A stretch of 64,000 nucleotides of DNA from Oxalobacteraceae bacterium UBA4003 (lineage in GTDB: Bacteria; Pseudomonadota; Gammaproteobacteria; Burkholderiales; Burkholderiaceae_D), in NCBI GenBank assembly GCA_002384815.1, contig DGBN01000035.1:61988-125987 (forward strand), given 5' to 3'. Position 1 is the stretch's first letter; every line of letters starts with the position of its first letter. The notes beneath the pieces were generated by a model. That model did no database searches and was not told the origin of the DNA. It saw only the letters and a program-made list of their open reading frames with translations. A program made the translations under genes and the position numbers. Positions 25,129 to 34,810 of this stretch are shown here, piece by piece.

Positions 25129-27345
25129 ATGCACTGTTGTAATCATGAGCACGCAAAAGCGGAAAACCCGGTGCCCACTCTGCAGCCCTCTGCAGCCGGC
25201 ACTGAGCAAGCGGTATTGCTGATTCAGAAGATGGATTGTCCGACCGAGGAAAAGCTGATTCGCGATCGCTTTCAGCATATGGAAGGAATAGTCGGCATGC
25301 AATTCAATCTGATGCAACGCGAACTGACCGTGCAGCACAATCTGGCATCGGTGGATGCCATCGTCACGGCATTGAAGAAACTCGATCTGGACCCGATCGT
25401 GAAGTCCGATACGCTGAATCTGATGCGCGATGGCCTGGACGAGCATCACGATTTGTCCGGCGACTACCGGATTTCACCATTGAAATGGTTCTTGATGGGG
25501 ATTTCCGGCGTGGCGGCGATCGGTTCGGAAATCGTGGCATGGTCTACCGCTACGGATAATTCCTGGATCGTGATCACACTGGCGCTGCTTGCGATCCTGA
25601 CGGGTGGCATGGATACGCTGAAAAAAGGCTGGATCGCCTTACGCCATTTTTCGCTGAACATGAATTTCCTGATGTCGCTGGCGGTCATGGGCGCCATCGC
25701 GATAGGACAGTGGCCGGAAGCGGCGGTCGTGATCTTCCTGTTTGCCGCGGCTGAAATGATAGAGGCAATGTCGCTCGATCGCGCCCGCAACGCAATCAAG
25801 GGGTTGATGGCAATGACGCCGGAGATGGCGACCGTGCGCAACAACAATGGTGAATGGCAGGCCGTTGCTGCAGACAAGGTTGGGCTCGATGCCATTGTGC
25901 GCGTCAAGCCTGGCGAACGTCTGCCGCTGGATGGCATCATCGTTGACGGTCAAAGCACGATCAATCAGGCGCCAATTACCGGTGAAAGCATGCCGGTTGC
26001 AAAACAAATCGGTGAAACGGTTTTTGCCGGCACCATCAACGAACTGGGCTCCTTCGACTATCGCGTTACCGCCTTGCAATCCAATTCCACGCTGGCACGC
26101 ATCATCAAGAGCGTGCAGCAAGTGCAGGGCGAGCGTGCACCGACACAACGTTTTGTCGATCAGTTTGCGCGCTATTACATTCCTGTTGTCGTGGTGCTGG
26201 CTTTGCTGGTCGCCTTGCTGCCGCCGTTGCTGATGCAGGCGCCGTTTCAGCCCTGGCTGTACAAGGCGCTGGTGCTGCTGGTCATTGCCTGTCCATGTGC
26301 GCTGGTGATTTCAACGCCTGTTACTGTCGTCAGCGGGCTGGCTGCGGCAGCGCGACACGGCATCCTGGTCAAGGGTGGCCTCTATCTTGAACTGGGACGC
26401 AAACTGAAAGCGATCGCACTCGACAAGACTGGCACCATTACGCTGGGCAAACCGGTCGTGACCGATATGCTGCCGGTTGGGAATGGGAATCCCGACAACT
26501 TGCTGCGACTGGCTGCCAGCTTGTCGCAGCGTTCGGATCATCCGGTTTCATCGGCAGTCCTGGCCTGGTGGAAAAGTCAGGCATCCGGACAGATATTGTC
26601 CGAAGTGGCCGATTTTGAAGCACTGACCGGGCGCGGCGTGAGGGGCACGATAGCTGGCGTATCGTACTATCTAGGCAATCACAGGCTGATCCATGAACTC
26701 GGTATTTGCGGTCTGGAACTGGAGGCGACGCTGGATGCTTTCGAGCGCAGCGGAAAAACAGCGATTGTCCTGGCCTCCGACACGGCACCCTTGTTGCTAC
26801 TGGCAGCGGCGGATACGATACGCGCCAGCAGCGCGACTGCAGTGGCAAAGCTGAACGCGCTGGGTGTGAAAGTCGTGATGCTGACCGGCGATAATCCGCA
26901 TACGGCAGAAGCGATCGCCGTCCAGGTAGGAATTGCCGACGTGCGCGGCAACCAGCTGCCGGACGACAAACTGGCAGCGATCAACGAACTGTTGGCGCAA
27001 CATGCTTGTGTCGGCATGGTCGGAGACGGGATCAACGATGCACCCGCACTGGCCAAAGCCAGTATCGGCTTTGCGATGGGCGCAGCCGGCACCGATACGG
27101 CGCTGGAAACCGCCGATGTCGCATTGATGGACGACAAACTGGGAAAACTCGCGGACTTCATTGCCCTGAGCAGCAAGACGCACACAATCCTGATCCAGAA
27201 CATCGCACTCGCGCTCGGCATCAAGGCCGTATTTCTGGTGCTGGCATTGACGGGAGAGGCAAGCTTGTGGATGGCAGTATTTGCAGACATGGGCGCCAGT
27301 CTGATTGTGGTTGCCAATGGCTTGCGTCTATTGCGTGCAGTCTGA
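25129..27345 (+). CDS. cadA: Heavy-metal P1B-type ATPase (Cd/Pb/Zn exporter)
   Basis: 738-residue P-type ATPase that pumps divalent soft metals out of the cytoplasm. The N-terminus is Cys/His-rich (MHCCNHEHAK), followed by one heavy-metal-associated domain with MDCPTEE in place of the usual CxxC. Further on are ITGES, the membrane CPC motif (ACPCAL), the phosphorylation motif DKTGT, SDHPVSSA and GDGINDAPAL. AGGAG is 7 nt before ATG 25129. The divergent cadR and the shared MerR-type promoter support the substrate class. Confidence 0.92.
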   Translation: MHCCNHEHAKAENPVPTLQPSAAGTEQAVLLIQKMDCPTEEKLIRDRFQHMEGIVGMQFNLMQRELTVQHNLASVDAIVTALKKLDLDPIVKSDTLNLMRDGLDEHHDLSGDYRISPLKWFLMGISGVAAIGSEIVAWSTATDNSWIVITLALLAILTGGMDTLKKGWIALRHFSLNMNFLMSLAVMGAIAIGQWPEAAVVIFLFAAAEMIEAMSLDRARNAIKGLMAMTPEMATVRNNNGEWQAVAADKVGLDAIVRVKPGERLPLDGIIVDGQSTINQAPITGESMPVAKQIGETVFAGTINELGSFDYRVTALQSNSTLARIIKSVQQVQGERAPTQRFVDQFARYYIPVVVVLALLVALLPPLLMQAPFQPWLYKALVLLVIACPCALVISTPVTVVSGLAAAARHGILVKGGLYLELGRKLKAIALDKTGTITLGKPVVTDMLPVGNGNPDNLLRLAASLSQRSDHPVSSAVLAWWKSQASGQILSEVADFEALTGRGVRGTIAGVSYYLGNHRLIHELGICGLELEATLDAFERSGKTAIVLASDTAPLLLLAAADTIRASSATAVAKLNALGVKVVMLTGDNPHTAEAIAVQVGIADVRGNQLPDDKLAAINELLAQHACVGMVGDGINDAPALAKASIGFAMGAAGTDTALETADVALMDDKLGKLADFIALSSKTHTILIQNIALALGIKAVFLVLALTGEASLWMAVFADMGASLIVVANGLRLLRAV

Positions 27346-27426
27346 AAAACAGGATTTGCAAGAAGTGACCGCCGGTTAAAAGCAAATCTCTTGCTTGATT
27401 GATGCTGGGAAAAGGTGCGTCAGGGA

Positions 27427-28143
27427 TCAGCCTGCAGTCTGATTACCGTAGCGTTCGCGCGCAGTTTGCAGCATGAAGAGGGTAATCCGTTTCACTTCAG
27501 TCTGGCTATCGGCAATGTGCTCGCAGATTAACTGCTGCGCCCCGGTAACATCACCGGCAAAGATTCTACTCAGGATTTCTGCATGTTCGCGGTAAGTTGC
27601 TGCTATACGCGGCTCCTTGGTGAAGTCGAGACGGCGGATGATGCGTATTCTTTCTGTTACATCCTGATGGATGCGCACCATTTCATCGTTGCCGACGGCC
27701 GATACCAGTCGCGCGTGGAAGGCTTCGTCGAGTGCGGCCACGGTGGCCGGATCTTCCAGATATTCAGCAGGCGGCACCAGCCAGATCTCGCGCAAGGTGG
27801 CCAGGCTCCCGGTGGCATCCTGCGTAACCAGTTTGGCGATGGCATTGGTTTCCATCATGATGCGGATTTCGTACAGATCTTCGAAGTACTTGAAGTCAAA
27901 CGCGCGCACCTGCCAGCCACTGCGGAAGTGCACATCGACATAAGCTTCTCGTTGCAGCCAGAACAAAGCCTGACGCACCGGCGTACGGCTGACTTGCATA
28001 CGGGTGGCGATATCGCCTTCGCTGAACTTGTCACCGGGTAGCAAACGAAAATCGAAAATATCCGCTTTCAGTTGCGTGTAGATCTGGATCGCCAGATTGT
28101 TCGCATTTTTCCCGGAAGAGGGCGGGGCTTTCAAATCGAGCAT
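27427..28143 (-). CDS. GntR-family (FCD) transcription regulator
   Basis: 238-residue regulator: an N-terminal winged HTH (FSEGDIATRMQVSRTPVRQALFWL) and a C-terminal all-helical FCD effector domain with the metal-binding-type Arg, Asp and His residues (YEIRIMMETNAIAK...). It is the last gene of the atzF-urea carboxylase run, 25 nt after the carboxylase stop, so it probably controls this operon. ATG 28143 has AGGACT upstream; the longer frame overlaps the carboxylase gene. Candidate sites: CTTGTGTACAAG near the atzF start. Confidence 0.85.
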   Translation of the reverse strand: MLDLKAPPSSGKNANNLAIQIYTQLKADIFDFRLLPGDKFSEGDIATRMQVSRTPVRQALFWLQREAYVDVHFRSGWQVRAFDFKYFEDLYEIRIMMETNAIAKLVTQDATGSLATLREIWLVPPAEYLEDPATVAALDEAFHARLVSAVGNDEMVRIHQDVTERIRIIRRLDFTKEPRIAATYREHAEILSRIFAGDVTGAQQLICEHIADSQTEVKRITLFMLQTARERYGNQTAG

Positions 28144-28168
28144 GGAGAGTCCTGAGTAAAGACGCCGA

Positions 28169-31100
28169 TTAAAGGTTGCTGTGCTGTTCGATCGAAACCA
28201 GCGGATCGCCGGCATTGATCATCATGCCGGGCTGGCAATGGAAACTTTTGACGATGCCGTCATGTGGTGCCGAGACATGGAATTCCATTTTCATCGCCTC
28301 CAGAATCAGCAGTGGATCGCCAGCCATGACCTTGCTACCAGCCTCTGCGACCAGCTTCCAGACATTGCCGGTGATGTCTGCCGAGACCACCGAGCCAGTC
28401 AGTTCAGCGACATCAACGCAAATTTTTTCGATTTCGTGCGAGCCGGCGTTGAAGCCTGAGCTGGCCCAATGTGCGATTTCGGTATCGAATGCCGCTTTTT
28501 GTCTGGTACGAAAAGCCACCATTTCCGGTTCTATGCGCGCGAGGAATTCATTGTACTTGCCGAGGTCGAAAATTTCTTCTTCTATCAGGACATTGCAACG
28601 GCCTTCGCGGAAGTCATTGCGCAAGGTGCTCAGTTCTTCTTCTGTCACAGGATAGAAACGCACCTGATCGAAGAAGCGCAACAGCCAGGGCTTGTTGTCG
28701 ACGAACATCGCGTTCTTCATGAACTTGTTCCAGATCGGCAGCGTACGACCAACCAGTTGGTAACCGCCTGGCGAATCCATGCCGTAGATACACATGTAGA
28801 CGCCGCCTATGCCGACCGTGCCTTCAGCCGTATAAGTGCGGGCTGGATTGTATTTCGACGTCAGCATGCGATGACGTGGATCGACTGGCACCGCGCAAGG
28901 TGCGCCCAGATAAACGTCGCCGATACCGAGCACCATGTAGCTGCTTTGATAAATGGTGTCGCGCACGGTGTCGTCCGATGCCAGGCCGTTGATGCGACGT
29001 ATGAATTCTGTATTGCTAGGCAACCATGGCGCGGTATCGCGTACCGACTGCCGATATTTGGCAACCGCATCCAGCGTTGCGGAATCGTTGTACGCCATAG
29101 GAAGATAAACGACGCGGCTCGATACCTGCATGGTTTCTATGCCGGTCAGCCTGGCATCGGTTGCGATCAATACGTCAACCAGTTGTTTTTGGCTGATGAT
29201 GCGGCTGTCGTAGCGGACTTGCAGCGAACGTACGCCAGGCGATAGTTCAAGCACGCCATCATGTGGATGCAACTTCAGTGCTTCCATCAATGCATGAATA
29301 CGGAAGCGCAAATTCAAGTCCAGAATGTTTTCGCCGTATTCGATCAGGATGTATTTATCGCCGGCCTGGCGGAATACTGTTTTTGGTCTGCCGTTAGCGG
29401 CGGGTGCTTCAAACAGAATGGGCTCGCCGCGTGTAGAGGACAAGACAGGTTCTGCAACGGCGCCTTGCCAGTTCTCGATGAAGGCGTCCTGTTGCTGCTC
29501 CAAAATCAATGCGTCAGCGAATGACATTTCGCGGAAGCGTATCTTGTCGCCTGGTTTGACCTGGCCGACTTTCCACAATTCGCCTTTGACGATGGTCGCG
29601 GCACAAACGAAGCCGCCCAGACTAGGGCCGTCGCGTGTCAGGATGACCGGCATATCGCCAGTGAAGTTGATGCTGCCGATGGCGTATTCGCAGTCATGCA
29701 CATTCGATGGGTGCAAGCCCGCTTCGCCGCCGTCGGAGCGTGTCCAGCTTGGCTTTGGTCCGTTCAAGCGTATGCCGAGGCGATTCGAGTTGTAATGCAC
29801 TTCCCATTGGCTGGCGAAGAATGTTTCCATCGATTCGGCAGTGAAGAAATCGGGCGCACCATGTGGGCCGTACAACACGCCTATGTCCCAGGTTTTGCCG
29901 TAACTTGGAATCATGGCTGCAGGCAAGGCAGCCGGTGCGTACAAAGGCGCGGTGTCCGCCAACGCAGGCAGGGATGGATTCGCCAAGGGCAAAATATCTG
30001 CGGCTCGCAGGGTGCGGCCGGCGTGCCCGCCGAATTGACCAAGTGCGAATGTGGAACGGCTACCGAGATACAAAGGTAGATCGAAACCATTGCGTACTGC
30101 GAGGTAACTGCGGCAACCGCTGATTGCTTTGCCTATACGTAAAATCTGGCCGGCTCTGACATCGATAGGTTTCCAGAAATCGACAGCAAGGCCATCGAGA
30201 TCGGCCTTGGTTGGTGCGCCGGTGAGTGCAATCACTGCGTCGCAATGAAAACGCAGCGTCGGCCCGAGTACGGTGGTTTCTATTCCCGCTGCTTGTGGAT
30301 GATTGCCGACGATGCGATTCGCCAGGCGAAATGCCCAGTCATCCATAGGGCCGGATGGCGGCACGCCTATATCCCAGTAACCGACGCGACCCGGGTAATC
30401 CTGCACGGTGGTGTAAGTACCACCATCTATGATTTCCACCACGGCAGGTAGGTAATGGAAACTATCCAGGTAACGTGTCGATACTTCGCCTGCCGCAAAA
30501 CCTGCGCTGGCAACGACCTGACGCAGATAATCGAGGTTGGTCGAAATGCCGGCAAGCCGTGTTTCGCTCAAGGCGCGCGACATCGCGGCAATCGCGGCAG
30601 CGCGGTCTTTGCCGTGCACGATCAGCTTGGCAATCATCGGGTCGTAATGCGCCGATACTTCGGTACCGATTTCTACCCAGGTATCGATGCGTGCATTGGG
30701 TGGAAAGTAAACTTCCGTCAATGTGCCAGGGCTGGGCGCAAAATTGCGTAAAGGGTTTTCTGCATAAATGCGTACTTCTATAGACGCACCTACAGGTTCA
30801 ACCAGGCGATCGAGGGAAGGCGGTTTGCCGGCGGCGGTCAGGATCATCCACTCCACCAGGTCGATGCCGGTGACGCTTTCGGTGATCGCATGCTCAACCT
30901 GCAAACGCGTATTCACTTCGAGGAAATAAAAAGCCTGTTTCTCGCTGTCGTAGATGAATTCGATGGTGCCGGCGGAACGATAGCCGACGGATCGTCCGAG
31001 ATTTTCTGCTGCGGCCCATAATTGACGGCGTATTGCTTCCGGTAAATCGGGCGCCGGCGTTTCTTCGACGACTTTTTGATTACGGCGTTGCAGCGAACAA

Positions 31101-31780
31101 TCGCGTTCACCCAAGGCAATTACATGGCCGCGACCATCTCCGAAAATCTGTACTTCAATATGGCGCGCCCTATCGACGAAGCGTTCGACAAACACTCCCG
31201 CATTGGCAAAGAAGGATAGCCCAAGACGTTGCACTGATTCATATGCCGAGATCAATTCAGCTTCGTTATTGCAACGTGTGAGGCCGATACCGCCACCGCC
31301 TGCGGTGCTTTTCAACATGACCGGATAGCCGATGTCGGATGCCGCTTCTTGCGCTGAAGCCAGGTCTGGCAGCAAGCCTGAACCGGGCACCAGCGGCACA
31401 TTCGCCAACTCTGCCAACTCGCGTGCAGCGTGTTTCAAGCCAAACTGTTCCATTTGTTGCGGCGTCGGGCCGACGAAGACGATGCCTTCTGCTTCGCATT
31501 GCGCAGCGAAGTCTGCGTTCTCCGACAGGAATCCATAACCGGGGATGATCGCCTGCGCACCGGTTTGTTTTGCGGCAGCGATGATCAGATCGCCGCGCAG
31601 ATAGCTTTCCGCTGCAGTCTGGCCACCGAGCGAAACGGCAACATCGGCCGCCGCGACATGCAGGCTGTTGCGGTCGGCGTCGGAATGAACTGCGACCGAC
31701 TGTATGTTCATCTGTTTCAAGGTGCGCGCGATGCGGCAGGCAATTTCACCGCGATTGGCGATAAGAACGGTAGTGAACAT
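28169..31780 (-). CDS. uca: Urea carboxylase (biotin-dependent)
   Basis: 1203-residue single-chain enzyme that carboxylates urea (or guanidine, in some members) to allophanate using ATP. The order is: biotin carboxylase (from ANRGEIACRIARTL; GGGGIGL ATP loop), an allophanate hydrolase subunit 2-like part (PSGPMDDWAFRLANRIVGN), a subunit 1-like part (VVYLPMAYND), and a C-terminal biotinyl domain with EAMKMEF. AGGGAGC precedes ATG 31780. It follows atzF on the same strand (20 nt). Urea versus guanidine preference cannot be decided here. Confidence 0.93.
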   Translation of the reverse strand: MFTTVLIANRGEIACRIARTLKQMNIQSVAVHSDADRNSLHVAAADVAVSLGGQTAAESYLRGDLIIAAAKQTGAQAIIPGYGFLSENADFAAQCEAEGIVFVGPTPQQMEQFGLKHAARELAELANVPLVPGSGLLPDLASAQEAASDIGYPVMLKSTAGGGGIGLTRCNNEAELISAYESVQRLGLSFFANAGVFVERFVDRARHIEVQIFGDGRGHVIALGERDCSLQRRNQKVVEETPAPDLPEAIRRQLWAAAENLGRSVGYRSAGTIEFIYDSEKQAFYFLEVNTRLQVEHAITESVTGIDLVEWMILTAAGKPPSLDRLVEPVGASIEVRIYAENPLRNFAPSPGTLTEVYFPPNARIDTWVEIGTEVSAHYDPMIAKLIVHGKDRAAAIAAMSRALSETRLAGISTNLDYLRQVVASAGFAAGEVSTRYLDSFHYLPAVVEIIDGGTYTTVQDYPGRVGYWDIGVPPSGPMDDWAFRLANRIVGNHPQAAGIETTVLGPTLRFHCDAVIALTGAPTKADLDGLAVDFWKPIDVRAGQILRIGKAISGCRSYLAVRNGFDLPLYLGSRSTFALGQFGGHAGRTLRAADILPLANPSLPALADTAPLYAPAALPAAMIPSYGKTWDIGVLYGPHGAPDFFTAESMETFFASQWEVHYNSNRLGIRLNGPKPSWTRSDGGEAGLHPSNVHDCEYAIGSINFTGDMPVILTRDGPSLGGFVCAATIVKGELWKVGQVKPGDKIRFREMSFADALILEQQQDAFIENWQGAVAEPVLSSTRGEPILFEAPAANGRPKTVFRQAGDKYILIEYGENILDLNLRFRIHALMEALKLHPHDGVLELSPGVRSLQVRYDSRIISQKQLVDVLIATDARLTGIETMQVSSRVVYLPMAYNDSATLDAVAKYRQSVRDTAPWLPSNTEFIRRINGLASDDTVRDTIYQSSYMVLGIGDVYLGAPCAVPVDPRHRMLTSKYNPARTYTAEGTVGIGGVYMCIYGMDSPGGYQLVGRTLPIWNKFMKNAMFVDNKPWLLRFFDQVRFYPVTEEELSTLRNDFREGRCNVLIEEEIFDLGKYNEFLARIEPEMVAFRTRQKAAFDTEIAHWASSGFNAGSHEIEKICVDVAELTGSVVSADITGNVWKLVAEAGSKVMAGDPLLILEAMKMEFHVSAPHDGIVKSFHCQPGMMINAGDPLVSIEQHSNL

Positions 31781-31800
31781 GATGCTCCCTGAGCAGTTTG

Positions 31801-33615
31801 TTATGGTTTTACGGTCTTGTTCAAGCTGGCCAAATACGCGGCCCAACCGCCGAATTCCGTGATGTCGCGTGCGCCATCCATACCTGACGGTTCGCAGATA
31901 AAGCCTTTGACCGTGCTGCCATCCGCCAGCGTGACGGTGCCGATTCCGAGTGGAGCAGGCACGCCGGCCACGAAGGAACCGAACGTAACGGATGGCATAT
32001 CCCACAGTTCGAGCTTGATTGCCGCGCCGCTATCGCTGCGTACCAAACCAGGTTTTGGCGGCGTGGTATTGGCTAATGCATACAAGCGATAGTTGTCAGC
32101 GCTGGTAGTGCTGAGGACGAACTGCGCAGCGCGGCTGCTCAACTCATGATTCAGCGGCATGCCACGCAAATGCGCGCCGACCACGGCGACGCGGATCATG
32201 TCTATGGACGCTGCAGTATTTGTAATTGGCGCGGAAGGTGCGAGTGTCAATCCGGTCGCACCGCGTTTCAAACCTGTGCCTTGATGCCATTGCGCTGCGA
32301 ACATGGCCAGCGCACGTTCCTGCCATGCGTCGGCAATCAGGGTGATACCGAATGGCAGGCCATCTGCGCGCATGCCGGCCGGCACTGCCAGCGCACTCCA
32401 GTCCAGCAGATTGACAAAATTGGTGTACTTGCCGAGATTGCTGTTAAGACGTACGGGCTCAGCTTCCAGCTCGCTGATTTTGTAATGGGTAGGTGCAGTC
32501 GGCACGACCAGTGCATCGAATTGCGCGAGCAGTGCATCGGCTTTGCGCTTCAGATCGGCCAGCTTATAGATGCCGTTAAATGCGTCTGCTGCTGAAAAAT
32601 TCTTCGACTTGAAAATGATGTCGCGCACGACAGGATGAATGTCGGCTTCATGCGTGCTTGCGAATGCCTGGATCGCCGCATAGCGTTCTGCGACCCACGG
32701 GCCGTCATACAGGAGCGCAGCAACTTCATCGAAGAGGGAAAAATCGACAGGCACGCAAGTCGCACCTTGTGCTTCCAACTGTTTGATCGCAGCAGAGTAA
32801 GCTTGCTCTGCAAGTGCATCGCCATAGAATTCAGGTTGGGCGGGAATGCCGAAGCGTGGTTTGGCTGGCAGGTTTTTATTTTTTGCATCAACCGGTATCG
32901 CACGCGACAAGCCATCTGCGATATCAAGCGCAGCCGCCGCGTCATAAACAGCGACCGCATCTTCATTTGTCGTCGCGAATACAGATACGCAATCCAGTGT
33001 ACGGCAAGCGGGAACCACGCCGGTATTGCTGAAGGCACCGCGTGTAGGTTTCAAACCCACGATGTTGTTGAGTCCGGCAGGTACGCGACCGGAACCGGCC
33101 GTGTCCGTGCCCAGGGAAAACGGCACGATGCCACGTGCAACGACTGAAGCAGAACCAGAGCTTGAGCCGCCGGAAACGTATTCCGGATTGATCGTATTGG
33201 CCGGGATGCCGTACGGCGAACGCACGCCAACCAGACCGGTGGCGAATTGATCCAGATTGGTTTTGCCAATCACAATCGCGCCGGCATCGAGCAGTCTTTG
33301 CACCACCGTCGCATTCCGCGCCGGTTTATAAGTGAAAGCCGGGCAGGCCGCAGTGGTTGCCAGGCCATACACATCGATATTGTCTTTTACAGCGAACGGA
33401 ACGCCATATAAAGGCAGGTGCGCCAGATCGCCGTTGACGGCTTGCAGTTGTGCGACTAGCTGTGTCAAGCGTGCATCCAGCGCAGTTTGATCGATCAGCG
33501 AAATCCAGGCCGGATCAGGCGAGGGGAGTGAGGTGAGCAGATCGGCCAGCAGTTTTGCTGGCGTGTTTCCGTTGCGATAAGCGGCTTGCCATTCTTTGAT
33601 TGTCCATCCGAGCAT
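31801..33615 (-). CDS. atzF: Allophanate hydrolase
   Basis: 604-residue amidase-signature enzyme that splits allophanate to ammonium and CO2. The Ser-cisSer-Lys triad is visible in VKDN (Lys) and SGGSSSGSA (Ser pair). The C-terminal ~150 residues (VAVVGAHLRGMPLNHELSSR) form the extra domain found in AtzF and in the yeast urea amidolyase. First gene of the operon atzF-uca-gntR; together these convert urea to ammonia without nickel urease. Confidence 0.93.
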   Translation of the reverse strand: MLGWTIKEWQAAYRNGNTPAKLLADLLTSLPSPDPAWISLIDQTALDARLTQLVAQLQAVNGDLAHLPLYGVPFAVKDNIDVYGLATTAACPAFTYKPARNATVVQRLLDAGAIVIGKTNLDQFATGLVGVRSPYGIPANTINPEYVSGGSSSGSASVVARGIVPFSLGTDTAGSGRVPAGLNNIVGLKPTRGAFSNTGVVPACRTLDCVSVFATTNEDAVAVYDAAAALDIADGLSRAIPVDAKNKNLPAKPRFGIPAQPEFYGDALAEQAYSAAIKQLEAQGATCVPVDFSLFDEVAALLYDGPWVAERYAAIQAFASTHEADIHPVVRDIIFKSKNFSAADAFNGIYKLADLKRKADALLAQFDALVVPTAPTHYKISELEAEPVRLNSNLGKYTNFVNLLDWSALAVPAGMRADGLPFGITLIADAWQERALAMFAAQWHQGTGLKRGATGLTLAPSAPITNTAASIDMIRVAVVGAHLRGMPLNHELSSRAAQFVLSTTSADNYRLYALANTTPPKPGLVRSDSGAAIKLELWDMPSVTFGSFVAGVPAPLGIGTVTLADGSTVKGFICEPSGMDGARDITEFGGWAAYLASLNKTVKP

Positions 33616-33627
33616 TTGGTATCCCTT

Positions 33628-33639
33628 CTTGTGTACAAG
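33628..33639. promoter_or_regulatory. Candidate GntR/FCD operator near the atzF start
   Basis: CTTGTGTACAAG is a near-perfect palindrome of the TTGT-N2-ACAA type used by FCD-subfamily GntR regulators. It lies 13 bp upstream of the atzF start codon (minus strand), a position suited to repression. Confidence 0.5.
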
Positions 33640-33864
33640 ATGGGATTAGCAAGCGGCATGCCAATAAGACAAAACCATGTTTACAACAGCGAAACGGCTC
33701 TTCTGCCTAAAAAGGCGCTGGTTTGCAGCCGCTTATTTCCGCACCTGCGTAGAACGCATGCACAAAATTCGTGCGAATTTTTACGGAAGAAAGAGTGGTT
33801 GGTGCGTCCTGATCCAGATATCCATTTGAGCGACAGATTGAAAAAGAACAGGGCGGAATGGTGT

Positions 33865-33876
33865 CTTGTGTACAGG
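33865..33876. promoter_or_regulatory. Second candidate GntR site
   Basis: CTTGTGTACAGG shares 11 of 12 bases with the site at 33628 and lies about 240 bp further upstream. Paired sites could allow looping; this is inferred only from the repeat. Confidence 0.4.
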
Positions 33877-34216
33877 GACTTTGTAACAAATCAAATGCTG
33901 TCAGCAATAGTGCTGGCAAGAAATATGAGCATTTTTGCGTCAAAAAATATGCACTTACAGGCAATATTTTTATTAAAGTTTTATATTAATATTTATTTAT
34001 AAGTATTTGATTTTTATAAAAATTAAATGTAAAAAATAATTTACTTTAAGTATAGCTTATCGTTAATGCGTGCAGCTTCTACGTGTCTGTGTAGATGGCA
34101 AGATCGCTGCTTGCACACCTCAATACAAGGCAGGAATTGTGCGAACAATGGAATTGAAGAATGGTCTTGCAGCGATCCTGCACACCTTGCCTTGAACAGT
34201 ACTCAGCCCACATCGC

Positions 34217-34245
34217 CTGATCTGGTCAAACAACTGCCAGATCAG
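34217..34245 (-). terminator. Hairpin after the DUF2726 gene
   Basis: CTGATCTGG (34217-34225) pairs perfectly with CCAGATCAG (34237-34245), 11-nt loop, starting 10 nt past the minus-strand stop at 34255. No T-run, so it may stabilise the transcript end. Confidence 0.5.
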
Positions 34246-34254
34246 ATCGCTTCG

Positions 34255-34731
34255 TCAAGCTGGATCGGCTGGCGGTTCGGCGTCCTGCGTCAGACCGGCG
34301 ATATCGGCCTTGACCTTCCTGATATCCGGAATGCTCTTGTAGCGCAGGATTTTGTAGCCGGCTCTTTGCAGGATCATGTCATGCCTGGCATCGGCTGCTT
34401 CCTTGCCTTTGTAGCTGGCGACGTCCGATTCAACTACCGCAAGCACCTTGAAGGATTTTTCGCAGATCACAAAGTTGGCTACCTTGCTGTCAAAGGCATT
34501 GCGTGTCGCGCGTTTGTCCGCAGTCATCAAGGCGGAAAACGCAACCTGTGTCAGCACGATGTGTTCCGGCAACGCTTCCAGCAGGCGGGAATACAGTGCC
34601 TGTTCATGGGTGCTCAAGGGCGATTTCTGGTTGATGGTGCCGCCCAGTTTCCTGTTGTTTTTGGTTCCTTCGCGTGCCGCCAGCACGGCAACAATCAGCG
34701 CCAGTCCCAATACTGCAAAAGTCCAGATCAT
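34255..34731 (-). CDS. DUF2726 protein with N-terminal membrane anchor
   Basis: 158-residue protein: one N-terminal hydrophobic segment (IWTFAVLGLALIVAVLAA), then a DUF2726 domain, which resembles a restriction-endonuclease-like fold (AVVESDV..., RHDMILQRAGYKILRYK). The role is unknown; proposals for the family include nucleic acid binding. ATG 34731 follows GGGAC; ATG 34779 would add 16 residues and is also possible. It lies downstream of the copper cluster on the same strand but has an 80-bp gap, so membership is uncertain. Confidence 0.75.
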   Translation of the reverse strand: MIWTFAVLGLALIVAVLAAREGTKNNRKLGGTINQKSPLSTHEQALYSRLLEALPEHIVLTQVAFSALMTADKRATRNAFDSKVANFVICEKSFKVLAVVESDVASYKGKEAADARHDMILQRAGYKILRYKSIPDIRKVKADIAGLTQDAEPPADPA

Positions 34732-34810
34732 CACTAGTCCCGAGAAAAAACACGAAGGGTAACGCAAAATGCGCTTCATGTATTGCGAACTTCTCGCCCA
34801 TAGACAGTTG

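Larger units (their letters stand above)
33616..34254. other. Regulatory gap upstream of the urea operon
   Basis: About 640 bp with no supported gene; bases ~33900-34060 are strongly AT-rich. Two near-identical CTTGTGTACA sites and two inverted repeats are annotated separately. I looked for the guanidine-I (ykkC) riboswitch that sometimes precedes urea/guanidine carboxylase operons and saw no match. The open frames on either strand lack coding character. Confidence 0.5.

Noticed and set aside
33586..34002. 138-codon plus-strand frame in the AT-rich gap
   Set aside because: Overlaps the atzF start and has no coding character or ribosome binding site.
33616..34254. Guanidine-I (ykkC) riboswitch upstream of the urea/guanidine carboxylase operon
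   Set aside because: Looked for the conserved ykkC segments on the minus strand and found none.
34066..34737. Plus-strand 223-codon open frame opposite DUF2726
   Set aside because: The minus-strand DUF2726 protein is convincing; the plus frame has no coding features.
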